Part shown: positions 26,191 to 34,751 of the stretch, in pieces | How positions within the stretch are numbered: the first letter of the stretch is position 1 | Layout of the letters: the number at the start of each line of letters is the position of its first letter | Source of the DNA: Pandoraea thiooxydans | GTDB taxonomy: Bacteria > Pseudomonadota > Gammaproteobacteria > Burkholderiales > Burkholderiaceae | Assembly: GCF_001931675.1 (NCBI RefSeq) | Contig: NZ_CP014839.1 | Coordinates: 3,286,001-3,350,000 of the forward strand | Length of the DNA: 64,000 nt | Reading direction: 5' to 3' | Position numbers and translations under genes: made by a program | Notes under the pieces: generated by a model | Told to the model about the DNA's origin: nothing | Database searches by the model: none | Seen by the model: the letters and a program-made list of their open reading frames with translations, nothing else

Positions 26191-27411
26191 TCAGGAAGGC
26201 ACGGACGATTTGCGCTCCATGTCTGCACCTCGCCGCAGGGAATCCTGAGACGGCAGCATCCATGTTGGCATCTTCAATTTAAGAAACGGGTGCTCAACGA
26301 ATCGGAACGTTACTGACGCAAACAACACCGTTGCGATCGCGACGACCGAAATGACGCACCAGTACGTGACGACCGCCATCGTGGGTATGGCGACAAAATG
26401 ATTCACCAAACGCACGATCAAATACAAGACAAAATTGTGAAGCAGGTAAATGCTGTAACTGATCGCTCCCAGCACTCGCGCAGGACGGCAGGTCAGAAGC
26501 CCAAAAAGTGTATTTCCATTTGCGATCAACAAAAATGGCAAGAAAAGCAACGGAGCTGCGGCAACGCGGTAGACCGTCGGTACAAACATGGCAATACAAA
26601 CGAATAATCCGACAACCACCACGGATGCAAAACGCGTCGTGGCGAATTGTTTAAGCTTGGCGCTTCGCATACCGAGCGTTGCCGCTAGCGCGCCATAGAG
26701 GAAATACCACTCAACATGGGTCTGCGAAAATAGCGCAATAAGGATTGCCGATATCAGAGCAGGCACAAGCGCTGCCCACCCCTCGGCAAACAGCGCCAGC
26801 AAAGGGAAGAGAAGATAAAACTTCCACTCGTAAACTAAAGACCAATAAACCGTATTGATCAGGAACGTGTTTTTGAATCCATTGACATCAGGATTGCCGG
26901 GAATCGTGAATGTCAGCCAGGAAACAATTTGTCTGGCGATTTCGACAAACGAAACATTCATCCGGAAATGAGTCAGGGCGAATGCTGTGATAATCAGCAA
27001 TGCTGCACTGAACCAAAACATGGGAACCATGCGACACAGCCTCGACCAGAAGAACCGTTTCGCATCGAACCTCGCTCCCCCGATGAGTGCCCTATTCCAA
27101 AACAGAAAGGCAGTCACCATGAAAAACATGGCGACACCTCCCTGCCCAAAAAATGTTGCCAGCCGGGACGGAGGTACGGTCCAGCTACCTTTTAGGTAAT
27201 AAAAGTAGGTAATGACGCTGTGATGAAATAAAACACCCAGGGCAAGGAAGCCCCGCAGTCCATCGATTGAGTGAAATCTCTCGCTGGCAATTTCCTGATC
27301 AATGAGCTTTTTGTAGAACGTGCATCTGGAAGCCAATAGAGATGCCACTGCCAAGAGCAGTACCGTGATCAATGCACACGGAACTATCAGAGCAATCCCG
27401 GCCAGTTGCAT
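26191..27411 (-). CDS. Acyltransferase-3 family membrane protein (OafA/YrhL-like)
   Basis: A 406-residue integral membrane protein with about ten helices. The acyltransferase-3 signature is present: FHSIDGLRGFLALGVLFHH with its conserved Arg and His, FFGQGGVAMFFMVTAFLFW, and further on ISYSIYLLHNFVLY. The family transfers acyl groups, often acetyl, to sugars of O-antigen, exopolysaccharide or other envelope glycans. Its place two genes from the O-antigen locus makes O-acetylation of that polymer plausible but not shown. It is convergent with apaH; the 94-base gap holds no clear terminator. Confidence 0.87.
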   Translation of the reverse strand: MQLAGIALIVPCALITVLLLAVASLLASRCTFYKKLIDQEIASERFHSIDGLRGFLALGVLFHHSVITYFYYLKGSWTVPPSRLATFFGQGGVAMFFMVTAFLFWNRALIGGARFDAKRFFWSRLCRMVPMFWFSAALLIITAFALTHFRMNVSFVEIARQIVSWLTFTIPGNPDVNGFKNTFLINTVYWSLVYEWKFYLLFPLLALFAEGWAALVPALISAILIALFSQTHVEWYFLYGALAATLGMRSAKLKQFATTRFASVVVVGLFVCIAMFVPTVYRVAAAPLLFLPFLLIANGNTLFGLLTCRPARVLGAISYSIYLLHNFVLYLIVRLVNHFVAIPTMAVVTYWCVISVVAIATVLFASVTFRFVEHPFLKLKMPTWMLPSQDSLRRGADMERKSSVPS

Positions 27412-27495
27412 GATATTTGCCTGTTATTTGATTGGGTCGGATTATATGTCAGCCCGCGATGCGGGCAGGGCGTGCGGGAAATTGGCAGGTCAGCT

Positions 27496-28314
27496 TCAAC
27501 GATAAACGCGGGATACCACTGGCTCCAGTACCTCGGCAGTTTCGACAACCGCCACCATCTCGCTCACTCCCTCTTCCCGCTGGAAACCGCACAACGCCTG
27601 CGCGACCGCCGCTTCGGCCAGCGCGGCAACCTCGCGCCGGTGGGCACCTTCCGGTATCGACAGCGGCTCGCCGATCGACAGATGCACGGTGAGCGGGGGC
27701 GCGTTCAGGATGGCGTTGATCGATTGCATCAGCGTGGTGTCGCCGGCATAGGACGGCGCCATCGATTGGCCACCGTCGGCAGCGTCGGCGTAGTACAGGC
27801 ACAGTGGCTGGATCGCCTTGCCGGTGGAGGCCGGTGCATGTAGCAGATTGGCATGGAACGGCAGCAGCGTCGTGCCGTCGCTGGTGGTGCCTTCCGGGAA
27901 GACGGTCAGCGCCTCGCCGGCATCGAGCAGTTCTGCCAGGTGATGCATGACGCGCTTGGCGTCGGCGCGGCGTTCGCGCTGCAGGAAGATGGTGCCCATC
28001 TGCACGCTGAGCCAGCCGACCAGCGGCCATTGGCGAATTTCCGCCTTGGCGACGAAGCGCACCGGACGCCAGGCGTTGATGGCGAAAATATCGATCCAGG
28101 AGATGTGATTGCACACCAGCATCACGCCGCCTTCAGCCAGCGGCGCCTGCTGGTGCACGACGAGCCGCATGCCGCAGAGCTCGAGCAGTCGCGTCGACCA
28201 GGCACGGGCGCGCGTGGCTTTTTGCTCGACGCTCAAGCGCGGGAAAATGAACGCGCAGGTCAACAGCCCGCGCAGCAGGTGCGCGGCCAGTCGCAGTTTT
28301 TTGATCAGTAGCAC
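27496..28314 (-). CDS. 1-acyl-sn-glycerol-3-phosphate acyltransferase (PlsC-like)
   Basis: A 272-residue membrane-bound acyltransferase with the HX4D motif in CNHISWIDIFAINAW and the glycerol-phosphate motif VFPEGTTSDG. It would make phosphatidic acid from lysophosphatidic acid; relatives also acylate ornithine lipids, so the acceptor is not certain. No ATG precedes the conserved part. The GTG at 28314 is chosen because AGGG lies about nine bases upstream and the pyrC' stop lies just before it. The C-terminal 70 residues are extra compared with E. coli PlsC and resemble other Burkholderia homologues. It is the last gene of the pyrimidine operon. Confidence 0.87.
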   Translation of the reverse strand: MLLIKKLRLAAHLLRGLLTCAFIFPRLSVEQKATRARAWSTRLLELCGMRLVVHQQAPLAEGGVMLVCNHISWIDIFAINAWRPVRFVAKAEIRQWPLVGWLSVQMGTIFLQRERRADAKRVMHHLAELLDAGEALTVFPEGTTSDGTTLLPFHANLLHAPASTGKAIQPLCLYYADAADGGQSMAPSYAGDTTLMQSINAILNAPPLTVHLSIGEPLSIPEGAHRREVAALAEAAVAQALCGFQREEGVSEMVAVVETAEVLEPVVSRVYR

Positions 28315-28324
28315 GGTGGCGGCC

Positions 28325-29629
28325 CTAGCTGGATTCGCGCGGTGCGCGCTGCTCGAAGACAATCTGCCCGCCGACCAACGTGACGCGCACGCGGCCCGGC
28401 AATTCGTAACCGAGAAACGGCGTGTTATGGCCCTGACTGCGCAGCATCGCCGGCTGCACCTGCCAATGCGCTGCCGGGTCGAATACGCAGAGATCGGCCA
28501 CGGTGCCTTCGGCGATTTGCCCGGCTCTCGCACCGGCGCTGCCGAGCACGTCGGCCGGCGCGCTGGTGATGCTGGCCAGCGCCTTGACCAGCGGTATGCG
28601 CATTTCATCGGCCCATTTCAAGGTGAGCGACAGCAACAGTTCGAGGCCGGTGGCGCCGGGTGATGCTTCGCCGAACGGCAGCAGCTTTTCGTCATCGTCG
28701 ACCGGAGTATGATTCGAACAAACAGCGTCGATGGTGCCGTCGGCCACGCCAGCCCGAATCGCGTCGCGGTCGCGCTGCCCGCGCAGCGGCGGGGTGAGGC
28801 GGCATTGCGCATCGAAATAGCCGATGTCCATATCGGTCAGGTGCAGGTAGTTGGCGCCGACGTCACACGTCATCGGCAAACCTTCGGCCTTGGCCGCACG
28901 CATCAGGGCAACGCCGTCGGCGGACGACAGCCGGCACAGATGCACGCGGGCGCCGGTGATGCGCACCAGCTCGATGATGGTATGCAGCGCAATCGTCTCG
29001 GCGGCCACCGGCACGCCCGGCAAACCTAGCCGCGAGGCTACCGCGCCGCTGGCGGCCACGCCCCCCTTCGATAAAAATGGATCTTGCGCACGCAGCCAAA
29101 GAGTGTAGCCAAAGGTTTTGGCGTATTGCATGGCGCGCTGCAGCACTTGGGTGTCGACGATCGGCACATCCGCCTGCGAAAACCCGACACAGCCAGCCTC
29201 GGTCAGTTCGCCCATTTCGGTGATGACTTCACCCTTGAGGCCGACGGTCAGCGCGCCCAGTGGGTAAACGTGGGCCTGATTCAGGCCCCGGGCCCGAAAT
29301 TTGAGCATTTCGACCAAACCGGGCTCGTCGAGCACGGGGTCGGTATCGGGCAGGCATACCAGGCTGGTCACGCCGCCAGCCACTGCCGCGGCCATTTCGG
29401 ATTCGAGCGTGGCGCGGTATTCGTAGCCCGGCTCGCGCAGGCGCGCCGCCAGGTCGACCAACCCCGGGCAGATCACCAGCCCGCTGGCGTCGACGGTCTT
29501 GTTGGCGTGAAAATCGGCCGGCGCGCGGCCAATGGCGGCGATCTTGCCGGCAGCGATAAAGATATCCTGCGGCGCATCGGTGCCGCTGACGGGGTCGATC
29601 AGCCGGCCGCCCTTGAGATGAATTTTCAT
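28325..29629 (-). CDS. Dihydroorotase-like protein without metal ligands (PyrC')
   Basis: A 434-residue amidohydrolase-fold protein with the dihydroorotase backbone, but the metal-binding motif DLHxHLREPG reads DLAARLREPG (residues 59-68): the two His are Ala61 and Arg63. Later His regions are also altered (HLCRLSSADG, CSNHTPVDDDEK). In Pseudomonas and relatives such inactive PyrC' proteins form a dodecameric complex with PyrB and are needed for aspartate transcarbamoylase assembly. The gene follows pyrB by 5 bases, consistent with that role. A catalytic dihydroorotase should be encoded elsewhere. Confidence 0.92.
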   Translation of the reverse strand: MKIHLKGGRLIDPVSGTDAPQDIFIAAGKIAAIGRAPADFHANKTVDASGLVICPGLVDLAARLREPGYEYRATLESEMAAAVAGGVTSLVCLPDTDPVLDEPGLVEMLKFRARGLNQAHVYPLGALTVGLKGEVITEMGELTEAGCVGFSQADVPIVDTQVLQRAMQYAKTFGYTLWLRAQDPFLSKGGVAASGAVASRLGLPGVPVAAETIALHTIIELVRITGARVHLCRLSSADGVALMRAAKAEGLPMTCDVGANYLHLTDMDIGYFDAQCRLTPPLRGQRDRDAIRAGVADGTIDAVCSNHTPVDDDEKLLPFGEASPGATGLELLLSLTLKWADEMRIPLVKALASITSAPADVLGSAGARAGQIAEGTVADLCVFDPAAHWQVQPAMLRSQGHNTPFLGYELPGRVRVTLVGGQIVFEQRAPRESS

Positions 29630-29634
29630 GGTGT

Positions 29635-30594
29635 TCAGTCGTTGTTGGCAGCGACGATGCTCATGACCGCCATCCGCACCGCGATACCGAAAGTCACTTG
29701 TTCGAGGATCACCGATTGCGGGCCGTCGGCCACCGCGGAGTCGATCTCGACGCCGCGGTTCATCGGCCCGGGGTGCATCACGATGGCATCGGGCCGGGCC
29801 AGCGCCAGGCGCTCCGCGGTCAGGCCATAGCGTTTGAAGTATTCGCCGGCCGAGGGCAGCAGCGCGCCGCCCATGCGCTCGTTTTGCAGGCGCAGCATGA
29901 TGATCACGTCGACCCCGCGCAAGCCTTCGTTCATATCGTGAAAAACGCGCACGCCCATTTGCTCGAGCCCCGAAGGCAGCAGCGTGCGCGGGCCGATCGC
30001 GCGCACCTCGGGCACGCCGAGCGTGGTCAGCGCATGGATGTCGGAGCGCGCCACGCGCGAGTGCAGGATGTCGCCGACGATTGCCACCGTGAGCTTGGTG
30101 AAGTCCTGCTTGTGATGGCGAATCGTGTACATGTCGAGCAGCCCCTGGGTGGGGTGCGCATGCCGGCCGTCGCCGGCGTTGATGACATGCACGTGCGGCG
30201 CGCAGTGCTGGGCAATCAGGTACGGCGCGCCGGACTGCGCGTGCCTTACCACGAACATGTCGGCGTGCATGGCCGAGAGATTGTTGATGGTGTCGAGCAG
30301 CGATTCGCCCTTGCTGGTCGACGACGCGTTGATGTTCAGGTTCAGCACGTCGGCAGACAGGCGCTTGGCGGCAATCTCAAAAGTCGTGCGGGTGCGGGTG
30401 GAGTTTTCGAAGAACAGGTTGAAGACCGATTTGCCGCGCAGCAGCGGCACTTTCTTGACTTCGCGGTCGGTCACGCTGACGAACTGCTCGGCGGTGTCGA
30501 GAATGTGGGTGACAATCGCGCGCGGCAGCCCTTCGACCGTCAACAGATGCTTCAACTCGCCATTGCGGGTCAGCTGGGGGTGTCCCTTAAGCAT
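29635..30594 (-). CDS. pyrB: Aspartate carbamoyltransferase catalytic chain
   Basis: A 319-residue catalytic subunit. The carbamoyl-phosphate motif is [17 protein letters not shown], with [16 protein letters not shown] and [14 protein letters not shown] later. It condenses carbamoyl phosphate and aspartate into carbamoyl aspartate, the committed step of pyrimidine synthesis. The start MLKGHPQL at 30594 overlaps the pyrR end by 8 bases. No pyrI regulatory chain is present, which fits the PyrB-PyrC' class of enzyme. Confidence 0.96.
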   Translation of the reverse strand: MLKGHPQLTRNGELKHLLTVEGLPRAIVTHILDTAEQFVSVTDREVKKVPLLRGKSVFNLFFENSTRTRTTFEIAAKRLSADVLNLNINASSTSKGESLLDTINNLSAMHADMFVVRHAQSGAPYLIAQHCAPHVHVINAGDGRHAHPTQGLLDMYTIRHHKQDFTKLTVAIVGDILHSRVARSDIHALTTLGVPEVRAIGPRTLLPSGLEQMGVRVFHDMNEGLRGVDVIIMLRLQNERMGGALLPSAGEYFKRYGLTAERLALARPDAIVMHPGPMNRGVEIDSAVADGPQSVILEQVTFGIAVRMAVMSIVAANND

Positions 30595-31087
30595 GGCTGG
30601 CCTCCAGGCGGAATGAGAATTGGCCGGCCGGGTCTTGTTCCAGCACGAGTGTCTGGCTGCCGTCGAGCTCGATGGCCTGCCCGACGAAGCGCGCGCCGAT
30701 CGGCAATTCGCGCCCACCGCGGTCGATCAGCACGGCCAGATCTATACGGCCCGGGCGACCGTAGTCATAGAGTTCGTTGACGGCCGCGCGGATCGTGCGT
30801 CCGGTGTAGAGCACGTCGTCGACCAGGAGAATGCTCTCGCCTTCGACGGCAAACGGCAGTTGCGTGGGACTGGCCTGGCTGTGCAAGCCTTTCTTGGCGT
30901 AGTCGTCGCGGTGCAGTGCCACATTGACCACGCCATACGCCGGGGCGCCGAGATCGCGGGCGAGCCGCTCGGCCAGCCAGGCGCCGCCGCTGTGAATGCC
31001 GGCCAGGGCCGGCAGGTCGGCGCCGTAAGCCTGGCGAATTTGCGCCAGCAGTGCCTGATAGAGGGATTCCGCGTTAATGGGGGGCAT
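30587..31087 (-). CDS. pyrR: PyrR bifunctional regulator/uracil phosphoribosyltransferase
   Basis: A 166-residue PRTase-fold protein with the PRPP motif [17 protein letters not shown] and HRDDYAKKG upstream. In Gram-positive bacteria PyrR binds RNA and controls attenuation; in many proteobacteria the homologue heads the pyrB operon, and its regulatory role is less certain. Start MPPINAESL at 31087 overlaps yqgF by 14 bases. I saw no PyrR-type antiterminator hairpin, and the tight gene spacing leaves no room for one here. Confidence 0.93.
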   Translation of the reverse strand: MPPINAESLYQALLAQIRQAYGADLPALAGIHSGGAWLAERLARDLGAPAYGVVNVALHRDDYAKKGLHSQASPTQLPFAVEGESILLVDDVLYTGRTIRAAVNELYDYGRPGRIDLAVLIDRGGRELPIGARFVGQAIELDGSQTLVLEQDPAGQFSFRLEASHA

Positions 31088-31487
31088 GTTCGTCAAAATA
31101 TTGCTGCAAGATGATGCGCGCGGCTTCCGCATCGAGCGGGCCGTTGTGTCCGGGCCCGAGCGCGCTCGAGGCCGCAACCGAAGAATAACGCTCGTCGACC
31201 CAGGTGACCGGCAGGTTGAAACGTCCGTTGAGCTGGTTGCCGAAGCGCCGCGCCTGCTGCGTCATCGCATGCGGCGTGCCGTCCGGGTGGGTGGGCAGCC
31301 CGACCACCAGCGCCGTGGGCTGCCAGGCACTGATCAGCGCGCCCACTTCGGCAAAACGGGTTTCGCGATTGAGATTGGCAATGATGGTCAGGGGGCGTGC
31401 CTGGCGCAGCAAGGTGTTACCGATCGCCACACCAATACGCCTCTCGCCGTAGTCGAAAGCGAGCAGCGTCGCCTGCGCGTCGCTCAT
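31074..31487 (-). CDS. yqgF: Putative pre-16S rRNA nuclease YqgF/RuvX
   Basis: An RNase H-fold protein of 137 residues. [16 protein letters not shown] provides the first catalytic Asp and [13 protein letters not shown] the DE pair; the last acidic position lies in [14 protein letters not shown]. The family is needed for maturation of the 16S rRNA 5' end in E. coli and was once called a Holliday junction resolvase. It overlaps yqgE by ATGA, the usual arrangement. Confidence 0.95.
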   Translation of the reverse strand: MSDAQATLLAFDYGERRIGVAIGNTLLRQARPLTIIANLNRETRFAEVGALISAWQPTALVVGLPTHPDGTPHAMTQQARRFGNQLNGRFNLPVTWVDERYSSVAASSALGPGHNGPLDAEAARIILQQYFDEHAPH

Positions 31488-32053
31488 GCGTGGCCTGCCT
31501 CACCCGAGAGCATCGAGGCACTCACGCCGAGCAGCGAGAGCGCCGCCTCGAAACGCTGCGCCGGCGGCACGTCGAACACGATCATCGGGTCGGCGGCCAC
31601 GGTCAGCCATCCATTGCGCGCGATTTCGTCCTCCAGCTGGCCGGCCCCCCACCCCGAATGTCCGAGCGTGAGCAGGAATCGGTTGGGCCCGCTGCCTTGC
31701 GCGACAGCCTCCAGCACATCCTTGGAGGTGGTCATTTCGAGTCCGCCGGGCACCGCCAATGACGACGTATATTGCGCGCCGCTCGCCTCGTGAAGCACGA
31801 AACCGCGTTCGGTCTGGACCGGTCCGCCGAAATAGACGGGCTGATGCGCCAGCGGTTCGATTTCCAGCTTCAAGTCGAGCCGCTCGAAGAGAGCCTGCAA
31901 GTCGATGTCGGTCGGCCGGTTGATGACCAGGCCGATCGCACCGCGCTCGCTATGCTCGCACAGGTACACGACGGTGCCGGAAAAAGTGGGATCGGCCATG
32001 CCGGGCATGGCGATGAGAAACTGATTGGTCAGGTTGATTTGATCGTTCGGCAT
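31484..32053 (-). CDS. yqgE: YqgE/AlgH family protein
   Basis: A 189-residue member of the UPF0301 (DUF179) family. Recognisable parts are [20 protein letters not shown] at the N-terminus, [11 protein letters not shown] and [16 protein letters not shown]. No enzymatic activity is established. It is the first gene of the yqgE-yqgF-pyrR-pyrB-pyrC'-plsC run. A TGCTAAAGTC element lies about 86 bases upstream. Confidence 0.94.
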   Translation of the reverse strand: MPNDQINLTNQFLIAMPGMADPTFSGTVVYLCEHSERGAIGLVINRPTDIDLQALFERLDLKLEIEPLAHQPVYFGGPVQTERGFVLHEASGAQYTSSLAVPGGLEMTTSKDVLEAVAQGSGPNRFLLTLGHSGWGAGQLEDEIARNGWLTVAADPMIVFDVPPAQRFEAALSLLGVSASMLSGEAGHA

Positions 32054-32138
32054 AACGCCAATTCTAACAAAGCCCGGCGGCCCGCCAAGGCAAGGGGGTC
32101 GGCCTTGCGCCGAGGCGCGTTTGCGATGTCCTTACGGG

Positions 32139-32148
32139 GACTTTAGCA
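32139..32148 (-). promoter_or_regulatory. Extended -10 element before yqgE
   Basis: Minus-strand TGCTAAAGTC, one base different from the TGCTAAAATC elements elsewhere in the window. It lies 86 bases before the yqgE start in the 147-base gap to the upstream gene and could start the pyrimidine operon transcript. Confidence 0.4.
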
Positions 32149-32200
32149 CGGATTGCGGCGCATGATGGCCGCGCCGGGCCCTTGTTTTGCGGATGGCAGG

Positions 32201-33382
32201 CTAGATTTTGCGGCGCAGCATCGCCTCGCGCGCCGCGGCCAGTTCGTCGACCTGTTTGGGCCGTGGCTCGGGATAGGTATCGGCGGCGAATTGATGCAGC
32301 ATGCCGTGCAAAGTTTGCGCCGCGTTGGCCGCCAGTTGGGGCCAGGCCTCGCCGGGCGCCAGCCCGTGCCGCTCGGCGCTGTCGCCCACGGCACCGAGCG
32401 CCGCCGCGAGCCGGGCCACCGAAGCCAGGCCGACGCGATGCGCATGGCGGGCAAGGGCGAAGGCCGCCGCCGGCCCCGGCAAAGCGGGCAGCAGGGCATC
32501 GGCCTGGTCGAGAAAGGCGGCGCCGGCTTCTTGCTGTACCGCCAGCGGACCGACCGTGCGCCACTGACGGCTGAGCGGGGTCTCGTCGGTCGGGGTCGGG
32601 ACGTCCACCGGGCGAGCCATCAGCGGCTGCAGCATGCCGAAATCGCATAAAACGGCCTGGTTCGCCGGTGCGGGGGCCTCGGCATCCGCGATGGCAAGCT
32701 CGGTCAGGGTTTGTCGCACAAGGGCCGGATCGACTTCGCCACCGCCGGCATCACCTTGCAGTTGGCGGCCCAGGGTCAGGTTCATTTGGGCGCACAGGCG
32801 CTTGAGCGACAGTGTGACGGGGCGACCGGCCAAGGCGCGCAGGGCCGTTTCGGCCAATCGCCAATAATCGAGCACGGTGTCGGTCGCGGCAAGGTCCCGC
32901 GCGCACCCGGCCAGCGCATCGAGCGCCTCGCCGCCGGCGCTCGCGTCTTGCAGCATCGGCAGCAGCGCGCGCTCGAAACGATTGCGCACAGCGCGCGGCT
33001 CAGCCGGCGCGGACCAGCGTGCCGCCGCGATCGGCCAGCCGGCGAGTTGCCCGGCAATCGCCGAGGGCGACGCAGCGCCGGGCGGCACACCCGCATGCCA
33101 AATAGCCTGTTCAAACTCGCGCAGCGCGTTGCGCAGCGGGTCGGTCAGGGGGGTGGGGCCGTAAGCTGCCTCGGCAATGGCGCGCACCAGCGACTCGCCC
33201 TGCTGGTGCCAGTCGGCATGGCCGGTGTTCTGAAGGATGCGGTTGGCGCGTCGCAGCGGCGGCAGCACGGCGCCCGGCCCCTCGCCCGCCCAGACTTCGG
33301 AGGCAGCATTCAAGGCCTGTTCGACATCCGGCAAGCGCCACAATGGGGCTTCCGGCGTCAGCGTGTCGGCGCGGATCGCCAA
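32201..33382 (-). CDS. Uncharacterised helical protein, possibly related to a ChpA/PilL N-terminus
   Basis: I do not recognise a named family with certainty. The 393-residue product is rich in Ala, Leu, Arg and Pro and predicted mostly helical, without membrane segments or signal peptide. AFALARHAHRVGLASVARLA (about 312-331) loosely resembles an Hpt-domain helix around a phosphorylatable His. In related genomes, as I recall, the twitching-motility chemosensory genes pilG-pilJ and a chpA-like gene lie between rubredoxin and yqgE. This gene could be what remains of that group. The start is a TTG at 33382, supported by GGGAG six bases upstream. Function is unknown. Confidence 0.6.
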   Translation of the reverse strand: MAIRADTLTPEAPLWRLPDVEQALNAASEVWAGEGPGAVLPPLRRANRILQNTGHADWHQQGESLVRAIAEAAYGPTPLTDPLRNALREFEQAIWHAGVPPGAASPSAIAGQLAGWPIAAARWSAPAEPRAVRNRFERALLPMLQDASAGGEALDALAGCARDLAATDTVLDYWRLAETALRALAGRPVTLSLKRLCAQMNLTLGRQLQGDAGGGEVDPALVRQTLTELAIADAEAPAPANQAVLCDFGMLQPLMARPVDVPTPTDETPLSRQWRTVGPLAVQQEAGAAFLDQADALLPALPGPAAAFALARHAHRVGLASVARLAAALGAVGDSAERHGLAPGEAWPQLAANAAQTLHGMLHQFAADTYPEPRPKQVDELAAAREAMLRRKI

Positions 33383-33515
33383 GGGACTCTCCCTGCTTCG
33401 GCGCCAGGCGGCGCCGCCCCGGAGGTTATGGATCTGGCTGTTCTGAAATGCTTTGCTGTGAATTCACCATCGAGACTGCCGGGCCAGCACGCCGCGCGCG
33501 TCGGCCCGGGGCAGC

Positions 33516-33686
33516 CTAGATCTCGACCATCTCGAAGTCTTCCTTGCGTGCACCGCACTCCGGGCAAGTCCAGTTGATCGGCACGTCTTCCCAGCGCGTG
33601 CCGGGTGCGATGCCTTCTTCCGGCAATCCGGCGGCTTCGTCATAAATCCAGCCGCAAATCAGGCACATCCAGCTTTTGTATTCCAT
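33516..33686 (-). CDS. Rubredoxin
   Basis: A 56-residue protein with two CxxC knuckles, [12 protein letters not shown] near the start and [14 protein letters not shown] near the end; the four cysteines bind one iron. The conserved [17 protein letters not shown] lies between them. Rubredoxins carry single electrons, for instance to alkane hydroxylases or oxygen-reducing enzymes; the partner here is unknown. ATG at 33686, TAG at 33516-33518. It is divergent from the ThiD-like kinase gene. Confidence 0.97.
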   Translation of the reverse strand: MEYKSWMCLICGWIYDEAAGLPEEGIAPGTRWEDVPINWTCPECGARKEDFEMVEI

Positions 33687-33806
33687 GTTTCTTCAGTGTT
33701 TTCGTGCGGAGCAAGTCACGCTGTGGCGCTCATCGGAGCGCTGGCAGGGCGCGTTGCAGATTCGTTTTAAATCGCCGCTTATGCGATGACCGTTCCGTTA
33801 CAATCG

Positions 33807-33845
33807 GTTCAGGCGAGATGGTACCGTGGAACCCGCCGCCTGAAC
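33807..33845 (+). promoter_or_regulatory. Perfect 9-bp inverted repeat in the leader of the ThiD-like gene
   Basis: GTTCAGGCG (33807-33815) and CGCCTGAAC (33837-33845) can pair around a 21-base loop. The hairpin lies just after a possible -10 (TACAAT, 33799-33804) and 27 bases before the start codon. It could be an operator or an mRNA structure. The classical TPP riboswitch core is not present. Confidence 0.35.
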
Positions 33846-33872
33846 AGACCGCTCCGGCTCAAGAATAGAGAT

Positions 33873-34724
33873 ATGCCCAACGACGCGCCCCCCCTGATAT
33901 TGACGTTTGGCCCGGCCGACCCTACTGGCGCCACCGGCGTGCAGGCCGACATCCTTACCTTTGCCAGTATGGGCGGGTACGGTGTCTCGGTGCTGACGGG
34001 CTATACGCTGCAAGACTCCCGCACCTGCGACGACGTGGTCGCGGTCGACGCGGAGCTGATTGCCGACCAGGCCCGCATGCTGCTCGAGGACATGCCGATC
34101 GCGGCCTTCAAGGTCGGTGGCACGATTCGCGCGGAAAATGCCAGCGCAATCGCCGAGGTCGTCTCCGACTACGACGACATGCCGCTGATCCTGGCGCCGG
34201 ACTTCACGCTGCCCGGCGAACATCTGCTGAGTGCAGACGAGTTGCGCGAGGCCACCGCGACGCTGCTGGCGCCGCAAACCACGGTACTGGTCGCCAGCCA
34301 TGCGTCGATCCTGCTGCTCGCGCAACCCTTCCTGGATGCCGACAATGCCCCGCTGGACGAAGCCATCGGCGTATTGCTGGAGCACGGCTGCGAGTATGTG
34401 CTGGTCACCGATTCCGGCACGCAGCAGGTGATCAACACCTTGCACGGCGAGACCGGCCTGGTCCGGCAGGACACCTGGGAGCGCATGCCCTATCCGGTGG
34501 CCGGCGCGACCGACACGCTGGCGGCGGCCATCACGGCACTGCTTGCCAGCGGTCTCGAGCCGCCGGCGGCCGTGCGCGAGGCGCAGGAGTATCTGCAGCA
34601 GGTGATGCTCAATGCGTTCCGGCCCGGCATGGGGCGGTACTTTCCGGATCGCTTCTTCTGGGCGCGTGGCGACGAGAGCGAGGCGGACGAGACGGGTGAC
34701 TCGGGAGAGTCATCGGGTTCGTGA
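33873..34724 (+). CDS. Divergent ThiD-family (hydroxymethylpyrimidine kinase-like) kinase
   Basis: A ribokinase-fold protein of 283 residues. It resembles HMP/HMP-P kinase in GPADPTGATGVQADI near the N-terminus and in the C-terminal REAQEYLQQ and FRPGMGRYFPDRFF. Canonical ThiD has a GxGCTL loop with a catalytic Cys; here the loop reads AGATDTLAAAI, with Asp, closer to the GAGD motif of other ribokinase-family kinases. The DPV of ThiD is APDF. So kinase activity is plausible but the pyrimidine substrate is not assured. An acidic Ser/Glu tail (DESEADETGDSGESSGS) ends the protein. ATG at 33873 is chosen over an earlier start because the fold begins there. Confidence 0.8.
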   Translation: MPNDAPPLILTFGPADPTGATGVQADILTFASMGGYGVSVLTGYTLQDSRTCDDVVAVDAELIADQARMLLEDMPIAAFKVGGTIRAENASAIAEVVSDYDDMPLILAPDFTLPGEHLLSADELREATATLLAPQTTVLVASHASILLLAQPFLDADNAPLDEAIGVLLEHGCEYVLVTDSGTQQVINTLHGETGLVRQDTWERMPYPVAGATDTLAAAITALLASGLEPPAAVREAQEYLQQVMLNAFRPGMGRYFPDRFFWARGDESEADETGDSGESSGS

Positions 34725-34751
34725 GCGCCGCTGCACCGGCCGGCGCGGCGG

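Noticed and set aside
33687-33872. TPP riboswitch before the ThiD-like gene
   Set aside because: The CTGAGA and ACCTGA core parts are missing; only a simple inverted repeat is present.
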